From contig JACATO010001115.1 in NCBI GenBank assembly GCA_018389105.1, positions 310,001 to 374,000 on the forward strand: a stretch of 64,000 nt of DNA, in the 5' to 3' direction. Origin of the DNA: Nautilus pompilius. Its lineage: Eukaryota; Mollusca; Cephalopoda; Nautilida; Nautilidae. This document shows, piece by piece, positions 47,501-51,620 of the stretch; positions within the stretch are counted from its first letter, which is position 1, and every line of letters starts with the position of its first letter. Under the pieces are notes generated by a model that was not told the DNA's origin, ran no database searches, and saw only the letters and a list, made by a program, of their open reading frames with translations. The position numbers were made by a program, and so were the translations under genes.

Positions 47501-47844
47501 ACCAATACTCTTCTTTCTTTCTTTTCTTGGAAGTGTTTGTTTGAAAAAATTAATGAATCCTTCATCATTCTGCTACGGAAACAGTTGTCAAGACTAAATG
47601 TGACAAAGGATGGAGGCCCACAGCATGGGTGAGTACTGCAGTCACATTTCTTCCCTATCTGTCTGTGTGTGTGGTGCTAAACAGAAACAGCCACCTCTCT
47701 GCAGTGAACTGTGACATGCTCTATCTCTCTCTTAACAGGTTAGTGATGGCAGATCTTGTGTTCTATACAGGGAATTTCAAGATGCTGAAGGGGATTGAGG
47801 ATGTAGGAGACATGACATCAGTGTGGCTGGATCACAACAGGTGA
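11263..47844 (+). CDS. VPS54: VPS54, GARP complex subunit (complete gene)
   Basis: VPS54 joins VPS51, VPS52 and VPS53 in the GARP tether, which captures endosome-derived vesicles at the trans-Golgi network. Exons: 11263-11518, 16209-16477, 21556-21649, 23664-23698, 31313-31444, 32113-32255, 33019-33118, 34152-34294, 34696-34822, 35126-35233, 35748-35806, 36639-36735, 38178-38299, 38897-39029, 41113-41244, 42400-42449, 42592-42674, (42793-42830, see its entry), 43265-43319, 43542-43647, 44015-44102, 44782-44903, 45239-45319, 46603-46710, 47534-47628, 47739-47844. Without the 38-nt exon they sum to 2844 nt: 947 residues and a TGA stop (human about 977). Diagnostic blocks are NLPAVLNDPRL, FFTKTWG, KLMATVHQTQPT, EFVGALDLI, ICGRKSTSL, LDNERWKQADVP, LVLGAGALQLVGLKTI and FYTGNFKMLKGIED, all near-identical in human VPS54. 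The start follows an in-frame TGA at 11254. Intron 6 is GC-AG; all other donors are GT. Confidence 0.95.
11519..16208 (+). other. VPS54 intron 1
   Basis: GT-AG intron. After a pyrimidine-rich start (C-rich runs near 11558-11583) it is AT-rich. It holds a repeated phrase (GGCAAATATGGCATACT near 12674 and GCCAAATATGGCATACT near 12917) and a possible MITE at 14061-14243. No recognisable coding sequence. Confidence 0.6.
14061..14243. repeat. Possible MITE with CTTTAAC ends
   Basis: The left end CCTTTAACTGTTTCACTACG and the reverse complement of the right end CTTTAACCGTAAGCTGTGG share the start CTTTAAC(T/C)GT. The right half contains a hairpin of GGCAGGAGGCCACA against TGTGGCCTGCC. No target duplication was established. 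Confidence 0.4.
16209..16477 (+). CDS. VPS54: VPS54 exon 2 (residues 86-175)
   Basis: Acceptor TTTTAG|GA, donor GGCAGG|GTAGGA, ends in phase 0. Carries YKWTVYNSSVNLPAVLNDPR and ETDFFTKTWG, the most conserved N-terminal VPS54 blocks. Confidence 0.95.
17215..19574 (-). mobile_element. hAT-superfamily DNA transposon with 8-bp target site duplication
   Basis: The element is bounded by an exact 8-bp direct repeat, TGTTAGAG (17207-17214 and 19575-19582), the duplication length typical of hAT insertion. The ends form an imperfect inverted repeat: CACTGTTTCTTAAACTT at the left, CAATGTCTTTTAAACTA read inward from the right. The minus strand encodes a broken ZBED5/SCAND3-like transposase (next entry). 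It lies antisense in VPS54 intron 2. The perfect duplication shows that both true ends are present. Confidence 0.88.
17420..19075 (-). pseudogene. hAT transposase (ZBED5/SCAND3-like), frameshifted relic
   Basis: Read right to left, order is preserved across several frames. A BED-finger-like start has CGEILANKSLKESKLKRH and TKHPQFKDK (near 19050). Then come DFIKLAAVDMVRTLCSEA, VAKKLCVAPLSNDMI, FGLQLNETKDV and FLFCQPL (18458-18841). Next are MHCLLHCENLATKKLSGELP and VNFIKTKALRSWLF (18204-18407). A shifted frame near 17640-17830 gives AEDTKRYIWVQNHFNV. A C-terminal dimerisation-like part lies near 17425-17570 (TKTKLHNRLKPE). Stops and shifts separate the pieces, so no functional enzyme is predicted. 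Confidence 0.85.
21110..21340 (+). repeat. tRNA-derived SINE, copy 2
   Basis: Diverged copy. It has a B-box-like TCAATTTTGATTC, then TTCCCTCCCATAGGG and GATAGGGACTTTC from the shared body. Ends are approximate. Confidence 0.5.
21556..21649 (+). CDS. VPS54: VPS54 exon 3 (residues 176-206)
   Basis: Acceptor TTCCAG, donor CTAG|GTAAGT, phase 1 out. Encodes RYKRHIRNIQHLSKQAAEPP, which replaces the human segment around HERCKNICPP. Confidence 0.9.
21650..23663 (+). other. VPS54 intron 3, carrying an antisense VPS28 retrocopy
   Basis: GT-AG intron. Contains the VPS28-derived segment (21710-22221). The rest is AT-rich with no recognised feature. Confidence 0.7.
21710..22221 (-). pseudogene. VPS28: VPS28 retrocopy, 5'-truncated, antisense in VPS54 intron 3
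   Basis: The minus strand from about 22221 to the TGA at 22018 encodes the C-terminal end of VPS28, an ESCRT-I subunit: LLPKNFKGREKVSKWLETLS, ASEELDDGQVRQMLFDLESA and YNAFNRVLH. Human VPS28 has LPPDFEGRQTVSQWLQTLSG and DELDDSQVRQMLFDLESAYN. Similarity stops upstream without a visible acceptor. Downstream come a 3' UTR-like stretch, AATAAA (21754-21749) and, 17 nt later, 22 A residues (21731-21710) written into the genome. That is the signature of an inserted, reverse-transcribed mRNA. The surviving frame has no stop, so the copy may be young. A real nested terminal exon is the alternative; no other VPS28 exons were found nearby. Confidence 0.78.
23664..23698 (+). CDS. VPS54: VPS54 exon 4 (residues 207-218), 35-nt microexon
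   Basis: Completes a split glutamate codon and encodes KNRAELDQVPK, matching human SRTDLEQVPK. Phase 0 out. It is the smallest of the exons in the frame-consistent model and precedes the longest intron. Confidence 0.93.
24440..25110 (-). pseudogene. piggyBac-type transposase relic (PGBD-like)
   Basis: Read right to left in shifting frames, order matches the piggyBac family. DKHGVKI and CNAKTSYPLKGKIY (near 24900-25000) correspond to the conserved KxGIKxW..CDAKT region. Next is FGFDGQLTVVNYVPKKGK with VILLGSMHHD (24660-24750). A third frame gives KPGIIQYQNHKK, ATRR and NILDVASIAAPVVW (24450-24620), matching the family's KPEII-YN-TK and NMLDVA-INAF blocks. Many shifts and stops mean it is dead. 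An acidic N-terminal part may extend to about 25750. No ends or TTAA duplication were identified. Confidence 0.7.
25802..26658 (+). mobile_element. Tigger/pogo-type DNA transposon relic with TA duplication
   Basis: The left end CAGATACTCCCAAACTTACG and the reverse complement of the right end CAGGTACCCCCAACTTATG form terminal inverted repeats. TA flanks both sides (25800-25801 and 26659-26660), as expected for pogo/Tigger insertion. The element is 857 bp, far shorter than an autonomous Tigger, and lacks the catalytic region. Confidence 0.82.
26023..26500 (+). pseudogene. Tigger transposase N-terminal (CENP-B-like DNA-binding) relic
   Basis: Starts MSCKRKISPS, then KKQRKSLDLEVKIKIISQRE and LQLSNSTIPTILKDKERVLD, typical of the first helix-turn-helix of Tigger and CENP-B-like proteins. 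KGSAAMWSTIITK follows. After frame changes near 26290 the second DNA-binding domain appears (TIQAKARSIFKTLK near 26355; SGKQWMVH near 26435). The DDE nuclease region is deleted. Complementary in content to the C-terminal relic at 5344-6253, but the ends differ. Confidence 0.78.
26969..27005. repeat. (ATT)n microsatellite
   Basis: ATT/TTA trinucleotide tract with one slip, in VPS54 intron 4. Confidence 0.9.
28272..29654 (+). mobile_element. DNA transposon with CACTGG ends, long inverted repeats and 3-bp TAA duplication
   Basis: The two ends are imperfect inverted repeats of roughly 130 bp. Reading inward both start CACTGG. They share TGCTGACT, ATCTGA, CTAATTT-GGGG, GGTTTTTGCCTATC and TTTTTG-TCTAC. 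TAA lies immediately outside each end (28269-28271 and 29655-29657). A CACTG start with a 3-bp duplication is what CACTA/EnSpm-like elements show, but superfamily placement is inference. The body between the repeats encodes one protein relic (next entry). Confidence 0.8.
28447..29155 (+). pseudogene. Transposon-encoded protein of unknown function, frameshifted
   Basis: The first 101 codons are open (MVNFLLGQQGGYMKYPCFLC, LWDSRAKDKHW, FPPLHIKLGLMKQCVKAL). After stops and shifts the protein continues: MEKRAWNSFVAVVKMFPG, ENYKDLIQTLLKNFYRLGCN, FPENLGDVSDEQGERFHQD, then EERYQGRWDTHMMADYCW. The two CxxC-like cysteines in YPCFLC and the histidines of GERFHQD and THMMADYCW suggest a metal-binding or nuclease-like fold, which is speculation. 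I recall the same protein recurring in invertebrate gene sets as an unnamed multicopy family. I do not know its function. Confidence 0.65.
30120..30900 (+). pseudogene. Relic of a tail-fibre-like repetitive protein, origin unknown
   Basis: Several plus-strand frames give asparagine/serine-rich peptides: GHPISNLDVASKSYVNNEV, FTGNTYSDKIIYLDALT, LTGDARYLKLGGSVGMIG and later histidine pairs such as SHTH. Phrases like D-A-xKSYV and DARYLKLGG are common in fibre or collar proteins of phages and large DNA viruses, and in some virus-like elements. The region is broken by stops and shifts and is very AT-rich. It may descend from an integrated virus-like element or a Polinton-like transposon; I cannot assign it. 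No ends were found. Confidence 0.4.
31313..31444 (+). CDS. VPS54: VPS54 exon 5 (residues 219-262)
   Basis: Encodes IFMLPNFSLENPDTFNSVFP and SSKLLQEK, matching human IFMKPDFALDDSLTFNSVLP and SSKLLQEK. Phase 0 at both ends. Confidence 0.95.
31445..32112 (+). other. VPS54 intron 5
   Basis: GT-AG intron. It contains ACCCCCCCACCACCTTATTTCAG near 31659-31681 in part (C-run then CACCACCTTATTTCAG), a phrase that recurs near 53498. No coding signal. Confidence 0.6.
32113..32255 (+). CDS. VPS54: VPS54 exon 6 (residues 263-309), GC donor
   Basis: Encodes LSHYLDVIEVQIAKQIS, AFFQAMTSHDELQDYM and RAIKQL. The exon ends CTCAG and the intron begins GCAAGA, a GC-AG intron. The split arginine codon is completed by exon 7. 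No nearby GT preserves the frame. Confidence 0.95.
32256..33018 (+). other. VPS54 intron 6, GC-AG type
   Basis: Begins GCAAGA directly after CTCAG and ends TTTTTAG. Frame and protein homology fix both borders. Contains no recognised element. Confidence 0.88.
33019..33118 (+). CDS. VPS54: VPS54 exon 7 (residues 310-343)
   Basis: Encodes DKVHNLEDTLATGALRILRS then NYAKLHNK, matching human DKIAQIDKVMCEGSLQILRL. Donor AAG|GTGAGC, phase 0 out. Confidence 0.93.
33119..34151 (+). other. VPS54 intron 7, mostly a Tigger-like relic
   Basis: GT-AG intron ending TTTCAG. Most of it is the transposon relic at about 33395-34110. Confidence 0.6.
33395..34110 (-). mobile_element. Tigger/jerky-like DNA transposon relic
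   Basis: The minus strand near 33610-33770 encodes KFGVSKSLVSLILKNNDDIL and KEYKISTNQDHKYPTRMQRG, resembling the first helix-turn-helix of Tigger/JRK-type transposases. Both ends contain related inverted phrases (CTTATTAGCAAC at the left; ATTATCAGCAAC reading inward from the right). Exact termini and TA duplications were not established. Confidence 0.5.
34152..34294 (+). CDS. VPS54: VPS54 exon 8 (residues 344-390)
   Basis: Encodes LKLMATVHQTQPTIQMLLST and NEFVGALDLISTTQEVL, nearly invariant with human. Donor TCAG|GTGAGT, phase 2 out. Confidence 0.96.
34295..34695 (+). other. VPS54 intron 8
   Basis: GT-AG intron of 401 bp with no recognised element. Confidence 0.8.
34696..34822 (+). CDS. VPS54: VPS54 exon 9 (residues 391-433)
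   Basis: Encodes HLGSQLAELEKVIDKM and ELNRPISDSQTLTEE. Completes the split arginine codon; phase 0 out. Confidence 0.95.
34823..35125 (+). other. VPS54 intron 9
   Basis: GT-AG intron of 303 bp, no recognised element. Confidence 0.8.
35126..35233 (+). CDS. VPS54: VPS54 exon 10 (residues 434-469)
   Basis: Encodes ENLSSIVFGMLRQKNVSFVD then VYREEAFTALKATIKQ, matching human RLISLVFGLLKQRKLNFLEI. Phase 0 at both ends. Confidence 0.95.
35234..35747 (+). other. VPS54 intron 10
   Basis: GT-AG intron of 514 bp, no recognised element. Confidence 0.8.
35748..35806 (+). CDS. VPS54: VPS54 exon 11 (residues 470-488)
   Basis: Encodes SVIEAVATADDIDTEGNVG plus a split codon. Short and acidic, matching the human SQTEEIDTD region. 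Donor GGAAG|GTAAAC. Confidence 0.9.
35870..36050 (-). repeat. tRNA-derived SINE, copy 3 (reverse orientation)
   Basis: In VPS54 intron 11. Reverse-complement head has GGTCCAGTGTTAGGC (A-box-like) and AAGTTCAAATCCTGG (B-box-like), with GATTTCCTCCCATAT from the shared body. Confidence 0.7.
36265..36495 (+). repeat. tRNA-derived SINE, copy 4
   Basis: In VPS54 intron 11, about 220 bp from copy 3 and in opposite orientation. B-box-like GAATTCAGTTCC, body TTTCCTCCCACATTAG. Ends approximate. Confidence 0.6.
36639..36735 (+). CDS. VPS54: VPS54 exon 12 (residues 489-521)
   Basis: Encodes SLADQMRLLNYSQWMQMLWN then VFKNIMVVLNRVK, matching human KLADQMRMLNFPQWFDLLKD. Phase 0 out. Confidence 0.94.
36736..38177 (+). 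other. VPS54 intron 12, carrying a Tc1-like relic
   Basis: GT-AG intron of 1.4 kb. Holds the Tc1-like fragment at 37380-37806; otherwise AT-rich. Confidence 0.7.
37380..37806 (+). pseudogene. Tc1-like transposase C-terminal relic
   Basis: After HNPI (from the family's SPDLNPIE block, shifted near 37605) the frame reads VWVELEKCICQYNPLPAQL, LLMTEWGSMPQ, RYFADFMP and ends CSTRY with a stop at 37804. This is the typical end of Tc1-like transposases (LW..L...V..RNP....L......EW..IPQ...R......R.......GGHTRY). Upstream (37430-37600) a helix-turn-helix-like remnant is possible. The catalytic core is missing. Confidence 0.62.
38178..38299 (+). CDS. VPS54: VPS54 exon 13 (residues 522-561)
   Basis: Encodes AFYKVVLQVVHVAAGKTMKP and a poorly conserved low-complexity linker. 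Human VPS54 has a much longer serine-rich stretch here, which accounts for most of the length difference. Donor TCTGT|GTAAGT, phase 2 out. Confidence 0.88.
38300..38896 (+). other. VPS54 intron 13
   Basis: GT-AG intron. A possible SINE head lies near 38470-38560 but is too diverged to assign. Confidence 0.55.
38897..39029 (+). CDS. VPS54: VPS54 exon 14 (residues 562-606)
   Basis: Encodes VSEDLDVMISEEELASVYHD and HDRCVKLIVARSK, matching human VSEDMKLTDSELGKLANNIQ and HDRAVKFLMSRAK. Phase 0 out. Confidence 0.94.
39030..41112 (+). other. VPS54 intron 14
   Basis: GT-AG intron of 2.1 kb, donor GTTAGA. No element or coding signal recognised. Confidence 0.65.
41113..41244 (+). CDS. VPS54: VPS54 exon 15 (residues 607-650)
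   Basis: Encodes DRFLEKLASSEFVSLSREVE and CEKICGRKSTSLRGSLQNQ. Phase 0 at both ends. Confidence 0.95.
41245..42399 (+). other. VPS54 intron 15
   Basis: GT-AG intron carrying the best-preserved SINE copy in the window (41440-41705). Confidence 0.7.
41440..41705 (+). repeat. tRNA-derived SINE, copy 5
   Basis: B-box-like GAGTTCAAATCCC; body TTTCCTCCCACATCTGAAA, GAGAGTTCTAGTATGGACTT, GATACTCAGATAATG, then CTTAGAAGGACCTGACCTTC. This copy defines the family consensus best. Confidence 0.75.
42400..42449 (+). CDS. VPS54: VPS54 exon 16 (residues 651-666)
   Basis: Encodes ANRFVNWFHDERKIKL, matching human AIKFVNRFHEERKTKL. Donor TAAG|GTAAGT, phase 2 out. Confidence 0.94.
42592..42674 (+). CDS. VPS54: VPS54 exon 17 (residues 667-694)
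   Basis: Encodes SLILDNERWKQADVPSEFQD then IVNHIAET, matching human SLLLDNERWKQADVPAEFQD. Donor ACAG|GTGAGC, phase 1 out. This phase fits both exon 18 and exon 19. Confidence 0.95.
42793..42830 (+). pseudogene. VPS54: VPS54 exon 18, frame-broken 38-nt exon
   Basis: Strong splice signals (TTCTTCTTAG| and ACACAG|GTAAGA) bound a 38-nt exon. Read from exon 17 it gives GKLFLPERR, matching human GKIALPEKK at the same place, then meets TAG at 42819-42821. Its length is not a multiple of three, so including it also shifts exon 19. Skipping it keeps an open frame because exons 17 and 19 share phase 1. One extra base within the exon would make it 39 nt, remove the stop and join exon 19 correctly. It is a sequencing error, a damaged allele, or a poison or skipped exon; sequence alone cannot decide. 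Confidence 0.7.
43265..43319 (+). CDS. VPS54: VPS54 exon 19 (residues 695-712)
   Basis: Encodes DRKPGEYIVVGDQKYAVV, matching human ERKPAEVLIVEGQQYAVVG. Acceptor TTTCAG, donor TTGG|GTATGC, phase 2 out. Confidence 0.94.
43542..43647 (+). CDS. VPS54: VPS54 exon 20 (residues 713-748)
   Basis: Encodes TALLLLKMVVEYCECVDDIP and DIMTRLVDLLK, matching human TVLLLIRIILEYCQCVDNIP. Phase 0 out. Confidence 0.95.
44015..44102 (+). CDS. VPS54: VPS54 exon 21 (residues 749-777)
   Basis: Encodes MFNSRTCQLVLGAGALQLVG then LKTISTKNL, almost identical to human. Donor CTGG|GTGAGT, phase 1 out. Confidence 0.96.
44103..44781 (+). other. VPS54 intron 21
   Basis: GT-AG intron containing a reverse-oriented SINE (44240-44400). 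Confidence 0.7.
44240..44400 (-). repeat. tRNA-derived SINE, copy 6 (reverse orientation)
   Basis: Reverse complement shows CAGAGTCAAACTCTG in the B-box position and GTGGGTTTCCTCCCATATG from the body. Confidence 0.6.
44782..44903 (+). CDS. VPS54: VPS54 exon 22 (residues 778-818)
   Basis: Encodes ALASRCLQLIVYYVPSVKDH and SMLKHLDQITK, matching human ALSSRCLQLIVHYIPVIRAH. Donor AAAG|GTCAGT, phase 0 out. Confidence 0.95.
44904..45238 (+). other. VPS54 intron 22
   Basis: GT-AG intron of 335 bp, no recognised element. Confidence 0.8.
45239..45319 (+). CDS. VPS54: VPS54 exon 23 (residues 819-845)
   Basis: Encodes DYTDHINEISTKLVAIMEGL, matching human DYHDHIAEISAKLVAIMDSL. Phase 0 at both ends. Confidence 0.95.
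45320..46602 (+). other. VPS54 intron 23
   Basis: GT-AG intron of 1.3 kb. Segment 45690-45960 has higher GC than its surroundings and may be a repeat I do not recognise. Confidence 0.6.
46603..46710 (+). CDS. VPS54: VPS54 exon 24 (residues 846-881)
   Basis: Encodes WEVKAPMPSASFRSICRQVS and HEVIIDLLPLHQVR, matching human YEVKAPVPSACFRNICKQMT. The downstream donor AGG|GTAAGT was chosen because it keeps the spacing to the next exon equal to human. Confidence 0.94.
46711..47533 (+). other. VPS54 intron 24
   Basis: GT-AG intron of 823 bp. No element recognised. Confidence 0.7.
47534..47628 (+). CDS. VPS54: VPS54 exon 25 (residues 882-912)
   Basis: Encodes CLFEKINESFIILLRKQLSR and DGGPQH, matching human MLFLRINASYKLHLKKQLSH. 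Acceptor GGAAG behind a long pyrimidine tract; donor CATGG|GTGAGT, phase 2 out. Confidence 0.94.
47739..47844 (+). CDS. VPS54: VPS54 exon 26 (residues 913-947, stop)
   Basis: Encodes GLVMADLVFYTGNFKMLKGI and the C-terminus ending in HNR, then TGA. Matches human GLVTADVAFYTGNLQALKGL. This end belongs to the helical C-terminal region where the mouse wobbler mutation maps. Confidence 0.95.
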
Positions 47845-48639
47845 CCCTCACTTCTGGTATTGAGACAGACAGATCATCTTTAAGGTTGTCATACTGCATG
47901 CCAGTGCACCCAGGCTGTGATTAGAGCCATGCTGTCTAGCTCTTGAGAGAAGACCAGAATCAGCAGCAATTACAAGGGTATTATCTAGTACATTCCTCCA
48001 CTCACCAGTTATAATGTCATGTGACTAGGCACTTCAATAGTGCAAGTTTGTGATGGACAAGGCTAGGATCCTCCACTTTTTGTGATTCTCTCTGATCATG
48101 GCTTGTGTGACAACAAGCTTGAGAATAACGAACAGGGATTTTGAAAAACATCTGACTGACAGGTTCTTGTAGGAGGTCCGTGGTGTGTTTAGGATGTGAT
48201 GACAAATACTGATTAGTTTTATAAGTACAGTACATAGAAAAGTGTAGACATTGGAAAGCAATTTTAACATGAGATGGAAAGGAATAGATAAAAGGTTGAA
48301 TTCTAATGCTGCCTGAGGTACAATTAATGAGTTATTTCCCAAGCTAGGAGAGGAAATTTACCTGATTTAAGTTTATTTCTACATAATTAAGTGTAAGAAA
48401 AAAAATATTCGAACTGCTAAACTTGCATCCATAATGAGTATATTGGCACTGAAAAAATTTCTAGTCATGATTGTGATTGACAAATTTTAGTTAAAAATTT
48501 TCATAGCAACTGCATGAAGATCGTACTTCTGTAGTCCTTCCCTTCAGCTATTCCTGACACTAATCTCCAAAGAAATGTAATAATTACATACCAAAGCTAA
48601 AGCATTTATTTGAAAGACTACTAGGGAGACAAAATTAGA

Positions 48640-48645
48640 AATAAA
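48640..48645 (+). terminator. Candidate VPS54 polyadenylation signal
   Basis: An AATAAA hexamer about 800 bp after the stop codon, in AT-rich sequence before the LINE relic. Position fits a 3' UTR end, but a single hexamer is weak evidence. Confidence 0.25.
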
Positions 48646-48879
48646 AGCCTTTTATAGTAGGAAACTCACTAGGAGCAAAATAGCATGTGTGTTCAGAGGA
48701 AGAACCCTGCAAGCAAGTATTTTGGCTTTTTAACTTCCTTACACTTTAAAGGGGCAAAGCACACCTGGGTCATGAATCCAGGTGTCACTGCTATTTTCAT
48801 TTGGTTCTAAGCATGATCAGAGTCAAAGCTGGTCAGGGTTGCTGCTATCCTACCAGAGCCATAAGTCCAAGTGCTCATA

Positions 48880-51620
48880 GAAGACTATATGTTGATAAAG
48901 TAACAGAGATTAGTGCACAAACTTTCATTGCATACAGTCTCACCAATTTGTAGGTAATCTCTAAGTGCTTCATTAGAGTACTTTTCAGTCTTGTACTGGT
49001 GTTGCTTGTCTATCCATGAACTAATATGGTACTGACAACTCAATCAGAACACATGCACTAGCACTTTTGAAACTAATGATGTCTGGGCATTTTCTTGTCA
49101 TGCAGATGTCAGGGAAACTTTGAAAGTCTTCAAGGTCAGCAGCCACTACCCAGTCTTTTTCATGGTCAAGTATTAGTTGGAGCATTGCATATTATTTTGC
49201 TTGGAGGAGCAGAGTTTGTTGTTGTCAGCTGCTTGAAGGAATACCTGTGGCAAGGGTGCTTTTTTGTTAGCCTTGTCAACAGCATTGTATACAGCTCAAA
49301 GACCCTGTCATGATGCCAGGATATGGTTGAGTGTTTGCTGATTGCCACACATTAGACACCTATCATTTGTCTTTGAGCACCTTACCAGATTTGTTTGATG
49401 GAAGCAGGTCATAAGCCTCAGTTTAAAAGGCACCATGTGTGAAATGTCATTTCATATTAAGGATCTCTGTATGAGCTTAATCCCCCTCTGGGTTTTTTTC
49501 TCCTGATTTCTTGGATTATCACGTCCCTTTTCTCTTTGGGTTTTGCTTTTAACCACAGTTGTGCATTACGAAGCCCTTCCTGCCAGTTTGCATGTGTCCT
49601 ATCACTTTAAACTTGACCAGCTTTCCAGTTGCAACCAGTTATGAGAGTAATTTCACCGTTACACAGCTGCTCATCCTGTGAGTCCTCTAACATATTAGTA
49701 GGTGAGTTTTCTATTCATCTAAAGATTTTAATGGCACCGATAGCTTTGAATTCTTGCAGTAAAGAGGGACAGACATCAGAGATGCCGGTAGGAAATCCAA
49801 ACCATTTTCTTATCTGGCTTTTGTTTGTCATATGTCAGAAGTGGCCACAGGAGCTTGGGTGAACTGAATGCACCACAGTTTGAACTTGCTTACTAATCCA
49901 CACTCACCAATGATTGCATGGCTCTTTTCTACTGTCTTTCATCATGGCAAGGTTTTTTGCAAGTTGTTCCAGTATTGTTGGGATTATCTTGCTTGCTACA
50001 GGAAAGCATATATACTCATCTACTTTGCCTTTCCTGATAGACTTCTGGATTTCTTTGCTTTGAACCTCATGACACCAATCTATGAAACTTTCCAATTGTT
50101 CTAGCATTTTATTAGCATCTTCAAAATCTGATGTCGATGCTGTAGCAAGCTAATGCCTAGCTTTGCACCAATGATTGGTTCTTGAAGGCTTTAAAAATCA
50201 CTTACATTGCCATAATGAACAGGATCAGAGATACCAGGCTCCCTATTGCTATGCCTGTCTGTAGGCTGATTCATTCAGTGTCATATCTTTTGGTTTAAAA
50301 TCTCATTCTGAAGCTTCAAAAATAGGCTTTCAGTATCTCTGTGACTGGATCAGGTACATGATACATTCATAGCACCAACTGCAAAAGCTGATGGAAGACA
50401 GCACCATAAGTGTTTGCTAGATCCAACCTCTCTGACTTTGCTCCTTGAATCACTTCCCAAATCATACAAGGCATGGTCTAAACAGTTATGCATCCCAGGT
50501 ACTCTGCCTTCCTGCATCAACATATATGAAAATTTCTTCAAAGTCCAATGTATCATATGACATTCAACAGTCTATAAAGTCAACTGCTTTGTTATCCAAA
50601 AAAGATTATCTTTCCTTCAACATTAAGAAATGAGATAGATATAGGAAGTTGCTAAGTTCTTTGGCGTCTACACCTACTTTCTTCCATTCTTCTCTGAGAT
50701 GTTGAAGGACACTTCTTGTAAAGGTAGGAATGTCATTTCGTTCTAGCCTTACTGACAGTACTTTCATTTTCTTTCATGCTAGGGTGAGATTTATTAAGCT
50801 TAATCCCAGAACCAGTAGGTCTTATAAGTCCATCTATACTATTGCTATGTTTTCTTTAGGTTCTGTTTAGAAGGCTGCTTTGCAAATTCAGATGGGTTAC
50901 TTAAGAATCTTTTTCTAGTTATCTTTGATTTTTCTCTCACTTTCTGCCTGACTCAGTGCACTATTCTCCTTTTTAAATGCATCAAATCTCTCTAAATCCT
51001 CTGTTCACAAACTCTCTTTTCCTATCCTGTTTCCTTAGGATATTCTTTTCTTTCCTTAGTAATTTCATTGGCATCTATTCTTTGGTGGCTCCTTAGCTTT
51101 GTTTTAACTACATATTTCTTTACACAGTGTACTCCCCTCAAATCTGCATTTCTTGATGTCCCTCCCATGCTTCTGAACTATCTGTAGGAAGGAGTACCCT
51201 TGAATGTCCACTATTGATGAGTTGTAGTATTTCATCTGTCATTCCAACTTGAGAATCCATAGCATTTTGGCTTGCTATTTGGCTTGGTTCCTCTGCTGTC
51301 AGACGTCTACATTTCCTTCTCAACCTTTTTTTGTCCTGTGGATCTTCATCCCACTCAGTCTTGAACTTCCTGCTACAAATGCAAAGGTATTCCAGAAGAC
51401 TAAGCAGGCTGCATCCATTTTATAAGCTAATAGAAATTCTGCAACATTCCATTTGTAATTCTAAATTCTGCTGACCATGTTATATTTGGGCAGTATTTCC
51501 ATTGCACTTCAGGTTCCATTTTGTAATTATGTGGATGCACAATAATTGGGGGGAAAAATTCTGAAACCAAATTCAGGTCTTTTGTTATGATCCTGTGCAA
51601 ACTGTCCAAATGATTTGATT
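48880..51620 (-). pseudogene. LINE (non-LTR retrotransposon) reverse-transcriptase relic
   Basis: Between the convergent VPS54 and TMEM260. Read right to left: RRKCRRLTAEEPSQI (51300), the pre-RT basic region; then VECHMIHWTLKKFSYML and QEGRVPGMHNCLDHALYD (50440-50560), matching the RT block containing Q-GG-PG-GC-EH; a decayed palm follows. CLMCGNQQTLNHILA and similar (near 49340) match the C-terminal CxxC-H zinc motif. DWVVAADLEDFQSFPD, KCPDIISF and VLIELSVPY (49000-49160) match the family's C-terminal DW..DL....PD..LRPD.VL....ELTVPW end. Many stops and shifts. Ends and target duplication unresolved. Confidence 0.68.
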